Notes: generated from the sequence alone by a model not told the origin. Positions 20,216 to 35,178 are shown, counted from the stretch's first letter. The stretch is DNA of 64,000 bases from Ovis canadensis (GCF_042477335.2 NC_091248.1:120674501-120738500), one strand, 5' to 3'. Numbers and translations are program-made.

Positions 20216-22862
20216 GTGAGATCTGGACTTCTCCCCTCCTTTCGGCGCAGCCCCTTGCTTCCCCGGAGATGGGTGGGGTGCGCTGGGGCTGGGGCGCCTG
20301 GCTAGTTGTGCCTCTGGGGGTTCTGCTCTGCAAGGGAGGCGGGGAGTATTGGGTAGGGGGTACTGGGGAGGGGTACTATAGTCTGGGAACGCGGACAGAG
20401 GGCAAGGGGGGCTTCAGTCTCTTTTTTTCTGGGGTATTTGGGGACCGGGTGAGCAATGGAGAAAAGATTAATTAGGACTCTGAGCCTGGCTTGATTGGAG
20501 AAAAAGACTGAGGAGGGCGATCCGGGCTGGGGGAAGGGTAGGAGCCGGTGTAGCTGCTGCAAAGGGGAAAATGAGACGGGGAGGGGGTCGGCAGGATGAG
20601 CTCAGGATGCTGGGCCCACTGCAGAGCCCAGCTCCCGGGAGGTGGGGATGCAGGCTTCTGCTGAACGAGGACCAAGCAGGAGTGAAGAGACATGAAAGAG
20701 ACAGACACAGCGGAGACAGTGAGGGAAAGAATCAAGACAAGCGGGGTTTGCCGATTCACTGTTTGAAAGTTTGGATTTAAATTTAAGTTTCAAACCTCTT
20801 CCTTTCCAAGTCCAGACCCCTGCCGGCCAGGCTGTGTGTACAGCACACGCAGACTGGGTGGGAACCTGGGCCACTGGGGGCATTTACTCCCCAAATGGAG
20901 CCCCTTCACCACCACCACCACCCCCACCCCAGCCTGAAATTCCCCTCCTCACACCAGGTCTTCTAGGTTAAACAGCCAGATGGTGCAGGAACTACATTCA
21001 AATAGACATATTTTCCTGCTGAGACCAGGAACATTCCCAAGGGGATCTTAGCACTGGAAAGGGATCTTCAGTGTCACCTGGTGATGGAAACACTGAGCTT
21101 CCAGAGGGGAACGACCCCTCAGTAGTGTGTTTACTGGATGATGTGATAACAGCAAGCGTGTCTGTAGTTAGACTGGTTAGGTTGGAGCCAGTGGGGCTCC
21201 TTTCGAAGTGTTTGTTCCTGGTGACAGCTGGGCTCCTGTGATCAGCCAGGGTGGAGAAGAGCAGGAGGCCTCAGAACAGGTGCACCTGGGTCCCAAGCCC
21301 TGGTCCTTTAATAAGCCAGTGACCTTGTGGGAGTGAATAAGTGTGCATAGGTCACACACCCAGGAAGCCAGCCCTGAAGTCAAGTTGCTGTTGTCATCAT
21401 TGTTCAGTCGCTAAGTTGTATCAGACTCTTTCTCGACCCCATGGACTGTAGCCCCCACCTCCACCCCCGATCCAGGCTCCTCTGTCCATGAAATTTCCCA
21501 GGCAAGAATACTGGAGTGGGTTGCCATTTCCTTCTCTGAGGAATCTTCCTGACCCTGGGATCGAACCAGGATTTCCTGTGGCTCCTGCGTTGCAGGCAGA
21601 TTCTTTCCCACTGAGCCACCTGGGAAGCCAATCCGTGGAAATGTGGTGTCACAAGAACTTTTTTTTTTTCATTTCTTCCAGCCTAAACTAGATCTCTTTA
21701 GATTGAGCCGTCTTCCCTTTAACAGAGTTGCTCAGAAATAAACAAAAAAATCCATATAATGCAACGAGCAAGATGAAATGTATGTCAAGAGGGTCCAGAA
21801 GCAATAAGCCAGTCAGATGAGAAGGTCACAGGGGCTTTAACTGGAATGCCTTCACCTGGGGCCTGCCAGGATGCCACACACTAGAGGCTTAGTTGGATCG
21901 AGACAATTGGGAGCAGAAGTTGCTTGATGATCTCAGATGCATTTTTAGGAAGCTTGCTGGTAGGGGAAAACAGAAGATGTGGAATCAAAGGGGCAAAGGA
22001 TGTTGAAGATGCTTGAATTTGTGATCTGTCTGAGCTGAGGCAACTCGGGGTACCTGGAGGCAGAGGAATGGCTAGGATGACCTGGTAAGACACCAGAGAC
22101 ATCCTGAGACAGAAGGCTGTCTTCACGTGCGTGCACAAAAATGTGCCATCTGTATGTTGTCATTTGAAGAAAAAAACCCAACCCCATAATGAGCCCCTTA
22201 CACTCAAATCCCCTCTACTCCTCAGCCCCCCAGGCTCACATACAACTAACCCAGCTGATGGCAGAGGCTTCCTGCATCCTTATGTCAGGCCATCTCCACC
22301 CCCACTCTGGACAGTCAGTGTTGGGATTCTCCCTTCACAAGCAGGAAAAATGATGCAGAGACATTCAGGGGTTGTCTAAAGTCATGTTGGTGGGCAAAGT
22401 CACTGTCAAGCTTTGACTTCTCTATTATTCTGGTTCCAATCCAGCTCTCTGTTTAAATAACTACTACAAATTACGATGAGAAAAAAGACAGGTAAGTTTT
22501 TCTTGTTGAATAAGAAATCAAATAACATGAAAGAAGAAAACTTGCTCAGATGTCAGGCAGTGCCATTTGTAAGGCCACCTTAGGGGGCTAGAGACAGAAG
22601 AGATGGGCTTGTCGTAGGGTGAGTACAAGGGACAGGCAGACAGAGGGAGAACAAGAACAGAGGAGTGGGGTGATGACTCCCAAACAAACAAGACATACTG
22701 CTACCTGATTTTATTGTAGGATAACCCTGAGCCTCCCTTCCCTGCCTTCTCATACTCATATACTCACAAACACAAACAAACACAAGCAAACACACACACA
22801 TAGACCCTACCACGCCCAGCCGGCTCTCAGGCCTGTCCTGGCCCACACCCTTGTCCTTCCAG
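20216..22862 (+). other. J2-C2 intron
   Basis: Non-coding, homologous to the J3-C3 intron. It carries its own Bov-tA (21396-21629) at a position different from those in the middle cassette. No gene seen. Confidence 0.65.
21396..21629 (-). repeat. Bov-tA SINE
   Basis: Minus-oriented Bov-tA with a short internal expansion (cccccacctccacccccgat) in its body. Specific to this cassette. Confidence 0.85.
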
Positions 22863-24493
<1,631 letters not shown>

Positions 24494-24680
24494 GACCAGC
24501 TCCAAAAGTGCATCCCGAGTCATTCTTTATCATGGCCTTGGATTCTCCTTAACACCTTTCCAGTCTGTGTTCTTCAAGAGTTTCTCTCTCTCTCATCTCC
24601 CTCCTTTACGGATGTCTGCCCCTTCTCTCAGCTTCCCTGCAGGTGGAGTGCCATACTCGGAACCTGAAATTGACTGAATT

Positions 24681-24686
24681 AATAAA
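24681..24686 (+). terminator. TRBC2 polyadenylation signal
   Basis: AATAAA about 190 bp after the TRBC2 stop, followed by a TG-rich stretch (gattgtgtccaggagtgtct). Confidence 0.75.
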
Positions 24687-24781
24687 AGTGTCACGATGGG
24701 CTTGATTGTGTCCAGGAGTGTCTGTGGTATCCTGCCCTTCATTGATCTACCTCTGATTTGGGAAATCACCACCTCTCAGGC

Positions 24782-24951
24782 TCAGGAAAGAATCTGCCTG
24801 CCGTACAGGAGACCCAGGTTCAATCCCTAGGTCGGGAAGATCTCCTGGAGAAGGGAATGGCAAGCCACTTGCTTGGAGAATCCCAAGGACAAAGAAGCCT
24901 GGTAGGCTACAGTCCATAGGGTCACAAAGAGTCAGACATGACTGAGTGACT

Positions 24952-24957
<6 letters not shown>
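24782..24957 (+). repeat. Bov-tA SINE with CA tail
   Basis: Plus-oriented Bov-tA lacking the first bases of its head, directly followed by a (CA)n run (24952-24988), the usual origin of microsatellites at Bov-tA tails. Confidence 0.85.
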
Positions 24958-24987
<30 letters not shown>

Positions 24988-24988
24988 G
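24952..24988 (+). repeat. (CA)n microsatellite
   Basis: Dinucleotide run with a few CG interruptions at its start. Confidence 0.9.
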
Positions 24989-25147
24989 GCATATGGAGGG
25001 ACAGATCCTCCTCTCTGACCAATGCCGCTTCCTCTTGTTCATCCTCATGGGGTGCTGTGGTCCACATCCAGGCACTCTGGGCCCCCGTGTGTAGGGCTAA
25101 TCTGAAGGGCAAGAAGTTGGGCTCTGGAAAACCTGCATATTGAGGGC

Positions 25148-25352
25148 AGATAATGGCTCAGATGGTAAAGAATCTGCCTGCAATGCAGCTGACCTGAGTT
25201 TGGGTCTGCTGGGTGGAGAAGATCCCCTGGAGAAGGGAATGGCTGCCCTCTCCAGTATTCTTGCCTGGAAAATTCCATGGACAGAAGAGCCTGGCAGGCT
25301 ACAGCCCATGGGGTCACCAAGAGTCGGACAGGAATGAGCAACTAACACTTTC
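25148..25352 (+). repeat. Bov-tA SINE
   Basis: Plus-oriented: 'atggctcagatggtaaagaa' head through 'gtcaccaagagtcggacagg' tail. Confidence 0.85.
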
Positions 25353-28290
25353 ACTTTTTTCAAGAATGAGTGAAGGGGAACCATAACCCCCACCTCAGTG
25401 CTGGACAGAGGACGGGGCCGCCCGTGGTTGGAATGTCTGGCCATTTCTCAATTTCAAATTCAAGGTTCACTTCCTATGCATTTAAGGTCTACCTTTGTTT
25501 CTTAACACTTCCATCTTACCTGGTTTCAGAATTTGGGCTTGAGATTTAGTTCTACTCTGCCGGTCTGGGTTAGAACCCTAAAGACAGCATAGAGCTGGAA
25601 ACACTGAAGCGTGAAACCTGGAGACTGCACAGAGGCGGGACACGTGGGGGCAGACATGCCCCCATGGGGGAGGAACAGAGATGGGGAGAGTCCAGCGTGG
25701 GTTGGGGTGCTATCCCCTGAAGCCCTTCCAACAGAAGCTCCTTCTCTCATTGGGATGGAGGCCAGGCCACTCTAAGTGGAGCGTGTTGAGTGCAGACAAC
25801 TCTTCGGGGAGACAGTTCTCTTACTGGGGCAGGTGCGACCTTCAGGTTACAATCCCTGTGGTAGAACACTGCGCCAGGCATGGGGCAGGGAGGGGGAGGG
25901 AGGAGAGGAGTGCCATCAGGGGACAGGCAGACCAGCGAGAGGCCCTGGGTAAGTTAGCTGAGGCAGAATGTCGGGAATGAGAGTAGTTCCGAAATTTGAA
26001 GATGGGAAAGATGGGGTCCTCATTGCCTGCTTTGTTCCAGGCTGGGCCCTGGCACACGCATTGTCCCAGCCAATCCCCACAACCATCCCATGAGCAGGTA
26101 TTTTTTTTCTCCCAACTTCATAGGTGAAGAAACTATAGTTTATGGGTCAAATGACTGGTAAGCTGTGAAACTGTAGCACATTCTTCTAAAGAGGGCAGTT
26201 CAGGAAGCTTTGCCCAATGGTGACCAAGAGCGTGCGGCCGCTCACAAAACCTCTGGGTGGCCCTAGAGCAGGTGCTCCTGAAGGCCAGGGCAGAACCCCA
26301 GCAACAGACTGGGGACACCTTGAATCCTCAGTATGTTTATTCCTTAGCGCTGCCAAGAACCACACACTCGATCCTTTAAAGCAGTCAAAATGCGTTCTCT
26401 CACAGTTCCTAAGGCCAAAAGTCAAAATCAAGGTGTTGGCAGGGCTGCACTCCCCTCCAAAACTCTCAGGGAGAATCCTTTGCTGCTTCTCCCCAACTCT
26501 GACAGCTCCTAGCCTCCTGGACTCAAGGCAGCATCACCCCCACCTGTCTCGGTCTGCATATGTCCTTCCCCGTGTCTGTGTGCAAGTTCCGTCCCTTCAC
26601 TTACCAGGACACAAGTCGCTGGATCTGGGACACACCCTCAGTTCAGAAGGATTTCATCCTGAGAGTCTTAACAAATTACATCCGTAAAGATCTTATTTCC
26701 CAGTTAGGTCACAGTCTGAAGTTCTGGGTGGGCGTGAATTTGGGGTGACATTACCCATCCCCCTACACTGCGTATCAGGAATGGGAGATGAGGGGTTCTC
26801 TGGACCTGACGCACACAGGCCAGGAAAGGACATGGCCCGAGTGAGGGATGGCCTGGGAGGCTCATCACATGCTTATAACTTCCCAGCAGTCAGGAGTATC
26901 TCAAGATTTCTCAAACCACAGACAATTTTTTTTTTTTAAATTTGCTGTTGCTATTGTTGTTTGCTTGTTTTGGTGGTGACTTAAAAAATCCCAGAATGAA
27001 GGAGACCGAGTTTAGTCTCTAGACCAGCACCCACAAAAGCAGCACCTTCCACTCTTTAGTCACGTGGTGGTTCCTCACAAGGGTCAGACGGGGAGATGAG
27101 CAGCTACGGGAGAAACAAATGCCTCAGAGAACAGGCTGTTTTGTGGATCAGGAGGAGCGGACTGAGCAGGGAGTGCTGGAGGCAAGGCTTTGTGCAACAG
27201 ACCCGTGAGGAGAAACCTGACCAGCTGTAGGGATGAGATCGGGGTGGCGGGGCGGGGGGCAGAGGAGGGTCTGCGGGTTTGGTGGCTGTCATCTTTGGGG
27301 TGCTAAAAGTATTAGCAGGTGGGAGGATCGGGGGGAGTTGATGGTAGGCACCTGGGGTGTGTCAAGGTGAGGAACAAATGTCCTCTGGAGGACGGTGCTT
27401 GGTGCTTGTCACCTTTTCACTCCTGGAAACATCACAGAGATGGAGAAACTCCACTTGGCCCCCACCCTCCCTTGACCCAGGGAGGCCCCTCTTCCCAAAT
27501 CTTTACAGTCCTTTCCTCATCTCTCTCAGACATCCCTGCCCCCAGCATTCAATTCACAGGCACTGGGAAGTTAATCTCTTCCTCCTCTGCCTCTTTCTCT
27601 AGACTCTAAAGAGATCCTTTGGGACCAATTTTAGTCAACCCCTCTTTTTCTTCCTCAGGTGAAACTGAGCAAAGATGGCTTAGATACAGGGCAATCACAC
27701 TGCTTCTTGTGCAAATGGGGATGCTACTGAGGGTGAAAGATAAGACGCTGGGACAGGAGGGGTAAGCCAGGATGGTCCTGGTAAACCAGGAAACATAGCC
27801 GCTCCAATTAAAGGGGCTCAGGGGGAGTTTCTGAGACCAGAGTCATTTCTGGAAGGGAAAACACTAAAGCAATTCCTCATTGACCTGGGCCTGTCAACGT
27901 TTCCAATCTCAAAGCGAATCCAAGCCTCATTCCGTTAAGGAGATTTGTGGGCAGAGTGTAGACCAGGGGCAAACTCCACAAGTCACACACAGCCCAGGGG
28001 CAAAGCATGGTTATTGATGGAAGAGACTTACAAGCCAAGCGTCTCTAGAAGAATGCCTGTGATTCCCCAGGTTTTTGCCGTTCCAAGGGCACAGCTGGAC
28101 TTCCCATGTGTAGCTCTCAAGGAGAGGAACCTCAACCCTGTAACCTTTAGAGATTTACTCAGAAATTAGGTGAGGAAGGAAAGCATCCAGCTGGTCCTGG
28201 TGGGTGACGTCCTGGTGGGGGACAGGAATCCCTTGGGAAGGGCTGCTTGAGTCACTGTCACTTGCCCGGAAGAAGAATGTTCCTATTAGC
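25353..28290. other. Intergenic, TRBC2 to enhancer (part 1)
   Basis: No exon-like reading frame or gene family recognised. A MIR fragment lies at 26035-26185. Confidence 0.55.
26035..26185 (+). repeat. MIR SINE fragment
   Basis: 'ccacaaccatcccatgagca' and 'aacttcataggtgaagaaac' correspond to the MIR 3' half. Confidence 0.5.
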
Positions 28291-28292
28291 AC

Positions 28293-29475
28293 AGTTCAGT
28301 TCAGTCAGTTCAGTGGCTCGGTCATGTCCGACTCTTTGCAACCCCATGGACTGCAGCACGCCAGGCCTCCCCGTCCATTGCCACCTCCCAGAGTTCACTC
28401 AAACTCATGTCCATTGAGTCGGTGATGCCATCCAGCCATCTCATCCTCTGTCGTCCCCTTCTCCTCCTTCCTTCAATCTTTCCCAGCATCAGGGTCTTTT
28501 CCAAGGAGTTATTTCTTCCCATCAGGTGGCCAAAGTATTGGAGTTTCAGCTTCAACATATCCAGTGAATATTCAGGACTGATTTCCTTTAGAATGGACTG
28601 GTTGGATCTCCTTGCAGTCCGAGGGACTCTCAACACCACAGCTTCTCCAACACCACACCTCAAAAGCATCAATTTTTCGGTGCGTAGGTTTCTTTATAAT
28701 CCAACTCTCACATCCATACTTGACTACTGGAAAAACCATAGCTTTGACTAGACAGACCTTTGTTGGCAAAATAATGTCTCTGCTTTTTAATATGCTGTCT
28801 AGGTTGGTCATAGGTTTTCTTCTAAGGAGCAAGCATCTCTTAATTTCATGATTGCAGTCACCATCTGCAGTGACTTTGGAGCCCCCCAAAATAAAATCTG
28901 TCTTGGTGGGTGATCTGTTTCCATTATTTCCCCATCTATTTGCCAGGAAGTGATGGGACCGGGTGCCATGATCTTAGTTTTCTAAATGTTGAGTTTTAAG
29001 CCAACTTTTCCACCCCCCTCTTTCACTTTCATCAAGAGGCTCTTTAGTTCTTGGCTTTCTGCCATAAGGGTGGTGTCTGTTATCTGCATATCTGAAGTTA
29101 TTGATATTTCTTCCGGCAATCTTGATTCCAGCTTGTGCTTCATCCAGCCTAGTATTTCACATGATGTACTCTGCATATAAGTTAAATAAGCAGGATGACA
29201 GTACACAGCCTTGACGTACTCCTTTTCTGATTTGGAACCAGTCTGTTGTTTCATGTCCCGTTCTAACTGTTGCTTCCTGACTCTCATACAGATTTCCCAG
29301 GAGGCAGCTCAGGTGGTCTGGTATTCTTATCTCTTTCAGAATTTCCCACAGTTTATTGTGATCCACACAGTCAAAGGCTTTGGCATAGTCAATAAAGCAG
29401 AAATAGATGTGTTTCTGGAACTCTCTTGCTATTTTGATGATCCAGTGGATGTTGGCAATTTGATCAATGATTCCT
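28293..29475 (-). repeat. BovB LINE, 3' 1.2 kb with reverse-transcriptase relic
   Basis: Minus-oriented BovB. It starts at the 3' end with the repeated agttcagttcagt motif at 28293. Upstream in the element, a broken reading frame (29157-29366, minus) keeps the reverse-transcriptase signature GVRQGCVLSSCLFNLY. The frame is cut by stops and frameshifts, so it is a dead copy. Confidence 0.85.
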
Positions 29476-29483
29476 CTGCCTTT

Positions 29484-29592
29484 GATAGCTCAGTTAGTAA
29501 AGAATCCACCTGCAGTGCAGGAGACCCCTATTCAATTCCTGGGTCAGGAAGATCCTCTGGAGAAGGGATCGGTTACCCACTCCAATATTCTT
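29484..29592 (+). repeat. Truncated Bov-tA SINE
   Basis: Plus-oriented head and start of the body (tagctcagttagtaaagaat to ccactccaatattctt), interrupted by the next element. Confidence 0.8.
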
Positions 29593-29795
29593 GGGCTTCC
29601 CTTGTGCCACAGCTGGTAAGGAATCTGCCTGCAATGCGGGAGACCTGAGTTCGATCCCCAGGTTGGGAAGATCCCCTGGAGAAGGGAAAGGCTACCCACT
29701 CTGGTATTCTGGCCTAGAGAATTCCATGGACTGTATAGTCTCCATGGGGTTGCAAAGAGGCAGACACGACTGAGTGACTTTCCCTTTGTCACTAA
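29593..29795 (+). repeat. Bov-tA SINE
   Basis: Plus-oriented and nearly complete: 'gggcttcccttgtgccacag' through 'cagacacgactgagtgactt'. Confidence 0.85.
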
Positions 29796-32700
29796 CAAAG
29801 GTAACAAATGTATCTTTATTCCTATTTTAATAAATTTACAATAAAGTTGAGCCCAAACCACTTCATATTACTCTAAGGATACACGGGAAAAGATAATTGA
29901 TGTTAATCATAGATATTCAAAGGCTACGTATTTCCATATACAGACTGTAATTAGTGTAAGTTTTTGTTTAATATAATCCCCAAGTTCACTTGGTACCTTG
30001 GTATCTCATGCATAAGCCAGTGATATTAGATTACCTAGATCCTGGGTAAAATTTACTCTGATGATTACCATCTCCAGTTTGTCCTTTGTCATTTTGTAGT
30101 GCTTCTCCCTTACTTCCTTGAAACTTTCTTGCTCCCTGGAAAGACATCTTTATATAAGCTCCATAAGGATAAGAATCTTTGAGCAATGCATAGTAACATA
30201 GTAAGTGCTCAATAAATCTTCGATGAAAAAAATTGAAAAAAAAATCTGTTTTCCCTTTATAAATCCTTATCAAATAAGATGATGAGATCTGGTACTATAA
30301 ATCCCACTGATTGCTTCTTAAACTTTCATCACCAAGTTCCCTTTTTCCGTGGCCTTGGAAATGCCCTGTAGCCATATAGGAAGACTCACAGTGCAGAAGG
30401 CCAGCAAGCCTGGCAACAACAGTAACTGCAACTCATTCTTGCTGCTTGTGGCAGAGTCCTACAGTTCCCAGAAATGTGATATCTGGGCCTTGAGACTCCA
30501 CAATGTGACATGTCATCCTTCCCATCCTGGCCACCCAAATAAAGCATTTCCTGCCTCAGTCTAGCATTGGATATCCTCCCTCCCATCTTGATGACTTTCT
30601 TCTCTTTGTGGATCTGAAGTCCCTGGGTGCTCAGCCACCACGCTCTCTGCCTCTCCTGGGGATTGACTGTGGCAGGGCTTGGTTGAGTCCTGAATCGCCG
30701 CCCTGCGACACACGGCATGTTCTTTGCTCACCATCGCCCTCCCTCAAGGTCCCAGCTGTGTGTCTTTCTCCTCCCTCTCCATCCATTGTTGTGCCTGGAC
30801 TCCTAGGAGGGCTTCTTGGGGAAATGGGGTCCCAGAGATGTGGATGGGTCTATACATCAGCAAATAGAACTGAAAAAGAGCCAGCAGCTGTGACTATTTC
30901 CATGAAAGTTTCCTCTACTTATCTTAGCTGACCTCTGCTAGTATAAGGGCTGGTCTTGACAGGAAGACTGCACTACAGGACTTCCCATTGACCCACCCCC
31001 CAGCACAACATGACCAGACTTGCTGACATAAGGAAGTGGATTTTTGAATAGTGACTGGATCGTGATCCTGGGTATGACACCCCTGCCCAAGCTGTAGGCC
31101 ACTCCAGTAGCTGCTGCTCAGCCTGCTGTACCCTCACTCCCATCATGGGTCTTGACCTTGACTGGATCTTGGAATCATAGATAGTCTGGTGGTAAAGAAG
31201 CATAAATTGTGGAGTCTTGAATTCCCCCTGGTTATGCTTGATCTGTCCTGGGACAGAGACCTCTCGACCTGTCTGGAGAGGTCACTTGATCACTGGACAG
31301 CACTATGAAGAATTTTGTCTGCTTTAGGTTTCCATAAATCACATTGTCTTGCCAAGCATTGGTCATAATTATACTTTTAAGAAAGTTCTTCTTGAGACAA
31401 CTGGCATGCCCATCTCTAGTTGAGTCCGCGAATCTATGAGAGACAGAACAAGCAGGACCTTTAAAAGTCTGACTTCGCAGAATGGAGAAAGGGTGCTGTA
31501 GATATAGATGAGAACGTTGTGACAGCAAAGAACGTGGACGTCAAAGCCAAAGAGACATAGTTCCGAGCCTTAGATCTGCTTTTACAAACTCTGCGATCGT
31601 GGGCAGATGACCACTGCTGAGACTCAGCTTTCCTGCCTATAAAATGGGCCCGATCACAACCCCAGCTTCGTAAGGTGGTTTCATCTTATTTAATTCACAC
31701 AACAGGAATAGCTGTTATCCACAGTGTCAATAAATATTAGCTGCTATTATGATAATTATTAGCCTAAAACTTCGTTTTTCAAGCTAAACATTTCCAGTTC
31801 TCTCAATTTTTTGTCTCCTTTGGCACAGTTTTGAGTACTCCTACTCTCTCCGCAGCCCAGCCACTCTCTTCTGAAACGTTTCCATTTGTTTCCATCTTCC
31901 TACTCTCCTAACTGTGCTTTTCTGACCTACAGAGGGGAAGAGGGAGCTGCACTTCCTGTTCACCACACCTTCTACTTTGGTCCTATTAGGGCAACTCGTC
32001 AATGTCTGCACCCACTCACCCCACTGACTCACAGAGCTCACTTTTGACTCAAACGCTGAGTGTTCACCACATGCACTGCTTGTGAACACAGAGTCCCTTT
32101 CCTGTGTTCAGTTGTTTGGATTCCTCTCTTTTTGTGTGTGGGGTGGGGAACCGGCAAGGTGTCAGGGAGTGCTTAACTTTATCATGTTTCTTCAGCTCAT
32201 CTCTGCAACTCTCTAGTTTCTGCAGGATTCTAACTCTGCAGTTCCTCATTGTTACCTCCCCATCCTCAGGCCACCTCAGATCTGATCATTGTAACTTGTT
32301 TATTCTTAACACAAGTGGTTCATAAAATTCATAACAAGATCACTGTTTAACATACAGCTCACATTCCCCTAAGCTTTGCCTGAGATCCAGGAGCTGCTAA
32401 AACACGGGGGCCTTGGCTTCTGGCCCTTCATAGCTGCATAGCATGGACAACTCATTTTTCTTCTCTGGGCGGCAATCGCCTCCTCTGTGAAGTGAGGAGA
32501 CTGGATAAAGTGATCTCTAAGGAATCTGGAGCTCTGCTCTTCAGATTCAGTGGTTCAAAGTCTATAGGCCCCAAATCACCATGATAAAGGTAATTCGGGC
32601 AATCTAAGCTCTTCCCAGACACAAACCATTCACATGCATGACAGTCTCAGAGGCTGTCTATGGTGTTAGGGAGTTGGTGCTGACCCAGGAATCCCAGAGT

Positions 32701-32800
32701 TAACTAAAGGCACCTGGAGCCCTGGCACCTGGAAAGAGGTCCAGCTCCTTGAATGAGGAGAAAAAAAAAAAAATAGTGTTTAAAGGAGAATGGGCTTGAA
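29796..32800. other. Intergenic, TRBC2 to enhancer (part 2)
   Basis: No gene recognised; short reading frames only. A run of 15 adenines ends near 32773. Confidence 0.55.
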
Positions 32801-33330
32801 TCAAAGGCCAGGAAGTAAAAGCAGCAGGTTGGGGTCTTTTAGAAGACAGCGAGGGAAGAAATGGGGTGTCTGAGCCCAGCGCTGGCTGTCAAGCTGTTTA
32901 TCTCTGAGTAAAATCAGTATAAGTAGCAACAGCCACACACCTGCCCCAGCACTGTCTCGGGGACTCACAACAGGATGTGGTCTGACATTTACCAGGTCCT
33001 GCATCTGGGGTGCCTGTGAAAGTCCCTCCCCCACCCCCCGCCTTCTGAGCTTCTTGAACACCATGCTCACCACATCCTGCCTCACCCTCTTCCCATGTGG
33101 TGCTTTCTGCCTGGGCCTCTGGTGAGCTCCCAGGCAGTGGAAATAGAACTACAGTGGGAGAGGGGAGGGTCTCTGGAGGGAGATCCAGGCGCCTCAGCTG
33201 CACGTGCAGACCCCTGCCCCCAACACAACTCACACACCTGCTGGAGGTTATGCCCTACATCAGAGGCTGCAGGGAGCATCTTGGAGACACTGAAGGAGGC
33301 AGAGCAGCTGCCATAACTGCTGGGACCCCA
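32800..33330 (+). promoter_or_regulatory. Probable TRB enhancer (E-beta)
   Basis: A cluster of lymphoid sites about 8 kb beyond TRBC2 and 4.5 kb before TRBV30, where the E-beta enhancer lies in human and mouse. CAGGATGTGGT, an overlapping ETS and RUNX site, occurs at 32971-32981 on plus and again at 33069-33079 on minus. The first sits in acaggatgtggtctgacatt, which closely resembles the core I recall from human and mouse E-beta. Other sites: ATCAAAGG (TCF/LEF-type) near 32800, CAGGAAGTAA (ETS) near 32809, TTATCT (GATA) at 32898-32903, CACCTG (E-box) at 32938-32943, and CATGTGGT at 33094-33101. Borders are approximate. The enhancer would drive germline transcription and recombination of the D-J cassettes and V-beta expression. 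Confidence 0.78.
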
Positions 33331-34780
33331 CTGGGGGTGCCTTCTGGCCCCACATCCCTCAGGCAACTCCCTCCCCCCACCCTCCACACAGAGCCTCCCA
33401 CTTCCTTCCACTCATCTCAAGAGTGGGTGCTAATGACTCAGAGGAAAGGGAGCCCTAGGTCATCAACAGACTGAGAAAGGGACGGTTCCTGGCTCTCTGC
33501 ACTGGTGTCTGTGTGCCCTAGTGACCGGGTTTCCCTCAGCATTGTCCCTACCACTGAGGCCTTGTGGGTCTGTGTGATGGGCAAGGTCCATCTCGCTCCT
33601 ACTCCAAGAGGAGGAGGGAGAACACAGCCCAGAGAGAACAGAAAAATACACAGCCACACACAACACCTCCAAGGAGAGAACGGGAAACAACCGGATAAGT
33701 AACAGGGCAGATGTGCTTTGCAGCAGCTCAAAGAGCCATAGCATCCTCAGCTCAAAGCGTGTAATCCTGGGCGCAGCCAGGAAGTCACTCAATTTTATCC
33801 CATAGCTTCCCAAACCAGGGCCTTCCCCAGATTCCCCAAGCCACTTAGAGCCCCCAGGGTCTCTCCCTATGAATCCCACAAGTGGATAAGATCCAGATAT
33901 GAAGAGAGTTCTGGCCACCAGCCTGTGGCCCTGGATCTTCCACGTGCCAGTGGCCAGGGAATGACATGTATGGGAAGAGTTGTCCAGACACACCTACAAA
34001 GTCAGAGTCAGGGGTGCTGGAAGGTCTGCTCAAAAGAGACAGTCCCATCTTTCCAAAGGGGTGAGTGAGGCTGATGAATTCCAGGCAGGAGAGCACATTT
34101 CTGAGTAGTAGCCTCTGTCCTGTGCTGGTTTCATTTGTCTCCTGACATTACATTTGTTGTAGATTTCTGTTGCCCAGAGACTGTGGAAGCAGTTATGGGA
34201 ATAGGACTCTTCTTTATGAATGGGGCAGATATCATGGCAGATAGTAACTTGTTCTGATTAATTTGGATGGCTTACAGGCCTCTCCTTAACTAGCCTCCCT
34301 TTACCAATGAATGCAGTCCTATCTCTCTATTGCTCTGAGCCGTGATCCGGACTGCTTCCTCACTTTCAATATTGATGGAGATCTCCGCGTTTCTATTCAA
34401 ACTGACTCTCCTGCTGGGAATGTCATTTTGCTTATCTAAATACTAGCCTCTCCCCAAACTCAACCTCGAGATAAAGTTCTCTCCTTCTGAAGCTTTCCAG
34501 AACTTTTCTGAATTTCTTACAGAAACAATCTGTTTTAAACCTTCTACCAACACTCTTGAATAGTACAATACCCCTTGAATAGTAGTGAGTCCCTGGAATA
34601 CCTCACTGTTAAGAAGCATTCTGGGTCTACATAACGGCCCAGCAGAAAAGATGAATATCTGAACAAGCACAGTGAAGGGTACAAGTTTCATATTTTTACT
34701 ATTAAAGTACATTTAGCACTCAAAAATGCTAGTAATTACTACAGAGTTTAAATTTAAAATTAAAAAAAAAAAAAATGTCT
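33331..34780. other. Intergenic, no gene seen
   Basis: A 176-residue open frame on the minus strand (33463-33993) shows no known domain and no splice context; I treat it as chance. Confidence 0.5.
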
Positions 34781-34782
34781 TT

Positions 34783-34950
34783 TGGGATTTCCCTGGTGGT
34801 TCCATGGTTAAGACTTTCTTTGCCTTCTCATGCAGGGGGTGTGTGTTTCATCCCTGGTGGTGGAGCTAAGATCCGACATGCCTCATGACCAACAACCAAA
34901 ATGTAAAACAGAAGCAATATTATAACAAACTCAAAGACTTTAAAACTCAG
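34783..34950 (+). repeat. tRNA-Glu SINE, CHR type
   Basis: Plus-oriented: gggatttccctggtggttcc head with 'gttaagactttctttgcctt', then the aaccaaaatgtaaaacagaa tail. A closely similar element is at 51278-51450. Confidence 0.75.
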
Positions 34951-34987
34951 AGAATTAAAAAAAAGCAAGTCTTTCTTTTTTTTGGGT

Positions 34988-35178
34988 AAAGTGAAAGTCG
35001 CTCAGTCGCGTCCGACTCTTTGCAACACCGTGGTCTGTATAGTCCATGGGATTCTCCAGGCCAGAATAGTGGAGTGGGGAGCCTTTCCCTTCTCCAGAGG
35101 ATCTTCCCAACCCAGGGATCAAACCCAGGTCTCCCACATTGCAGGCAGATTCTTTACCAGCTGGGCCACAAGGGCAGC
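34988..35178 (-). repeat. Bov-tA SINE
   Basis: Minus-oriented, 'gaaagtcgctcagtcgcgtc' to the head at the ggccacaagggcagccc boundary. Confidence 0.85.

Noticed and set aside
28982-29366. Reverse-transcriptase-like peptides as a possible gene
   Set aside because: They belong to a broken BovB LINE fragment on the minus strand.
33463-33993. 176-residue minus-strand frame beside the enhancer
   Set aside because: No recognisable domain, signal or splice context; likely chance.
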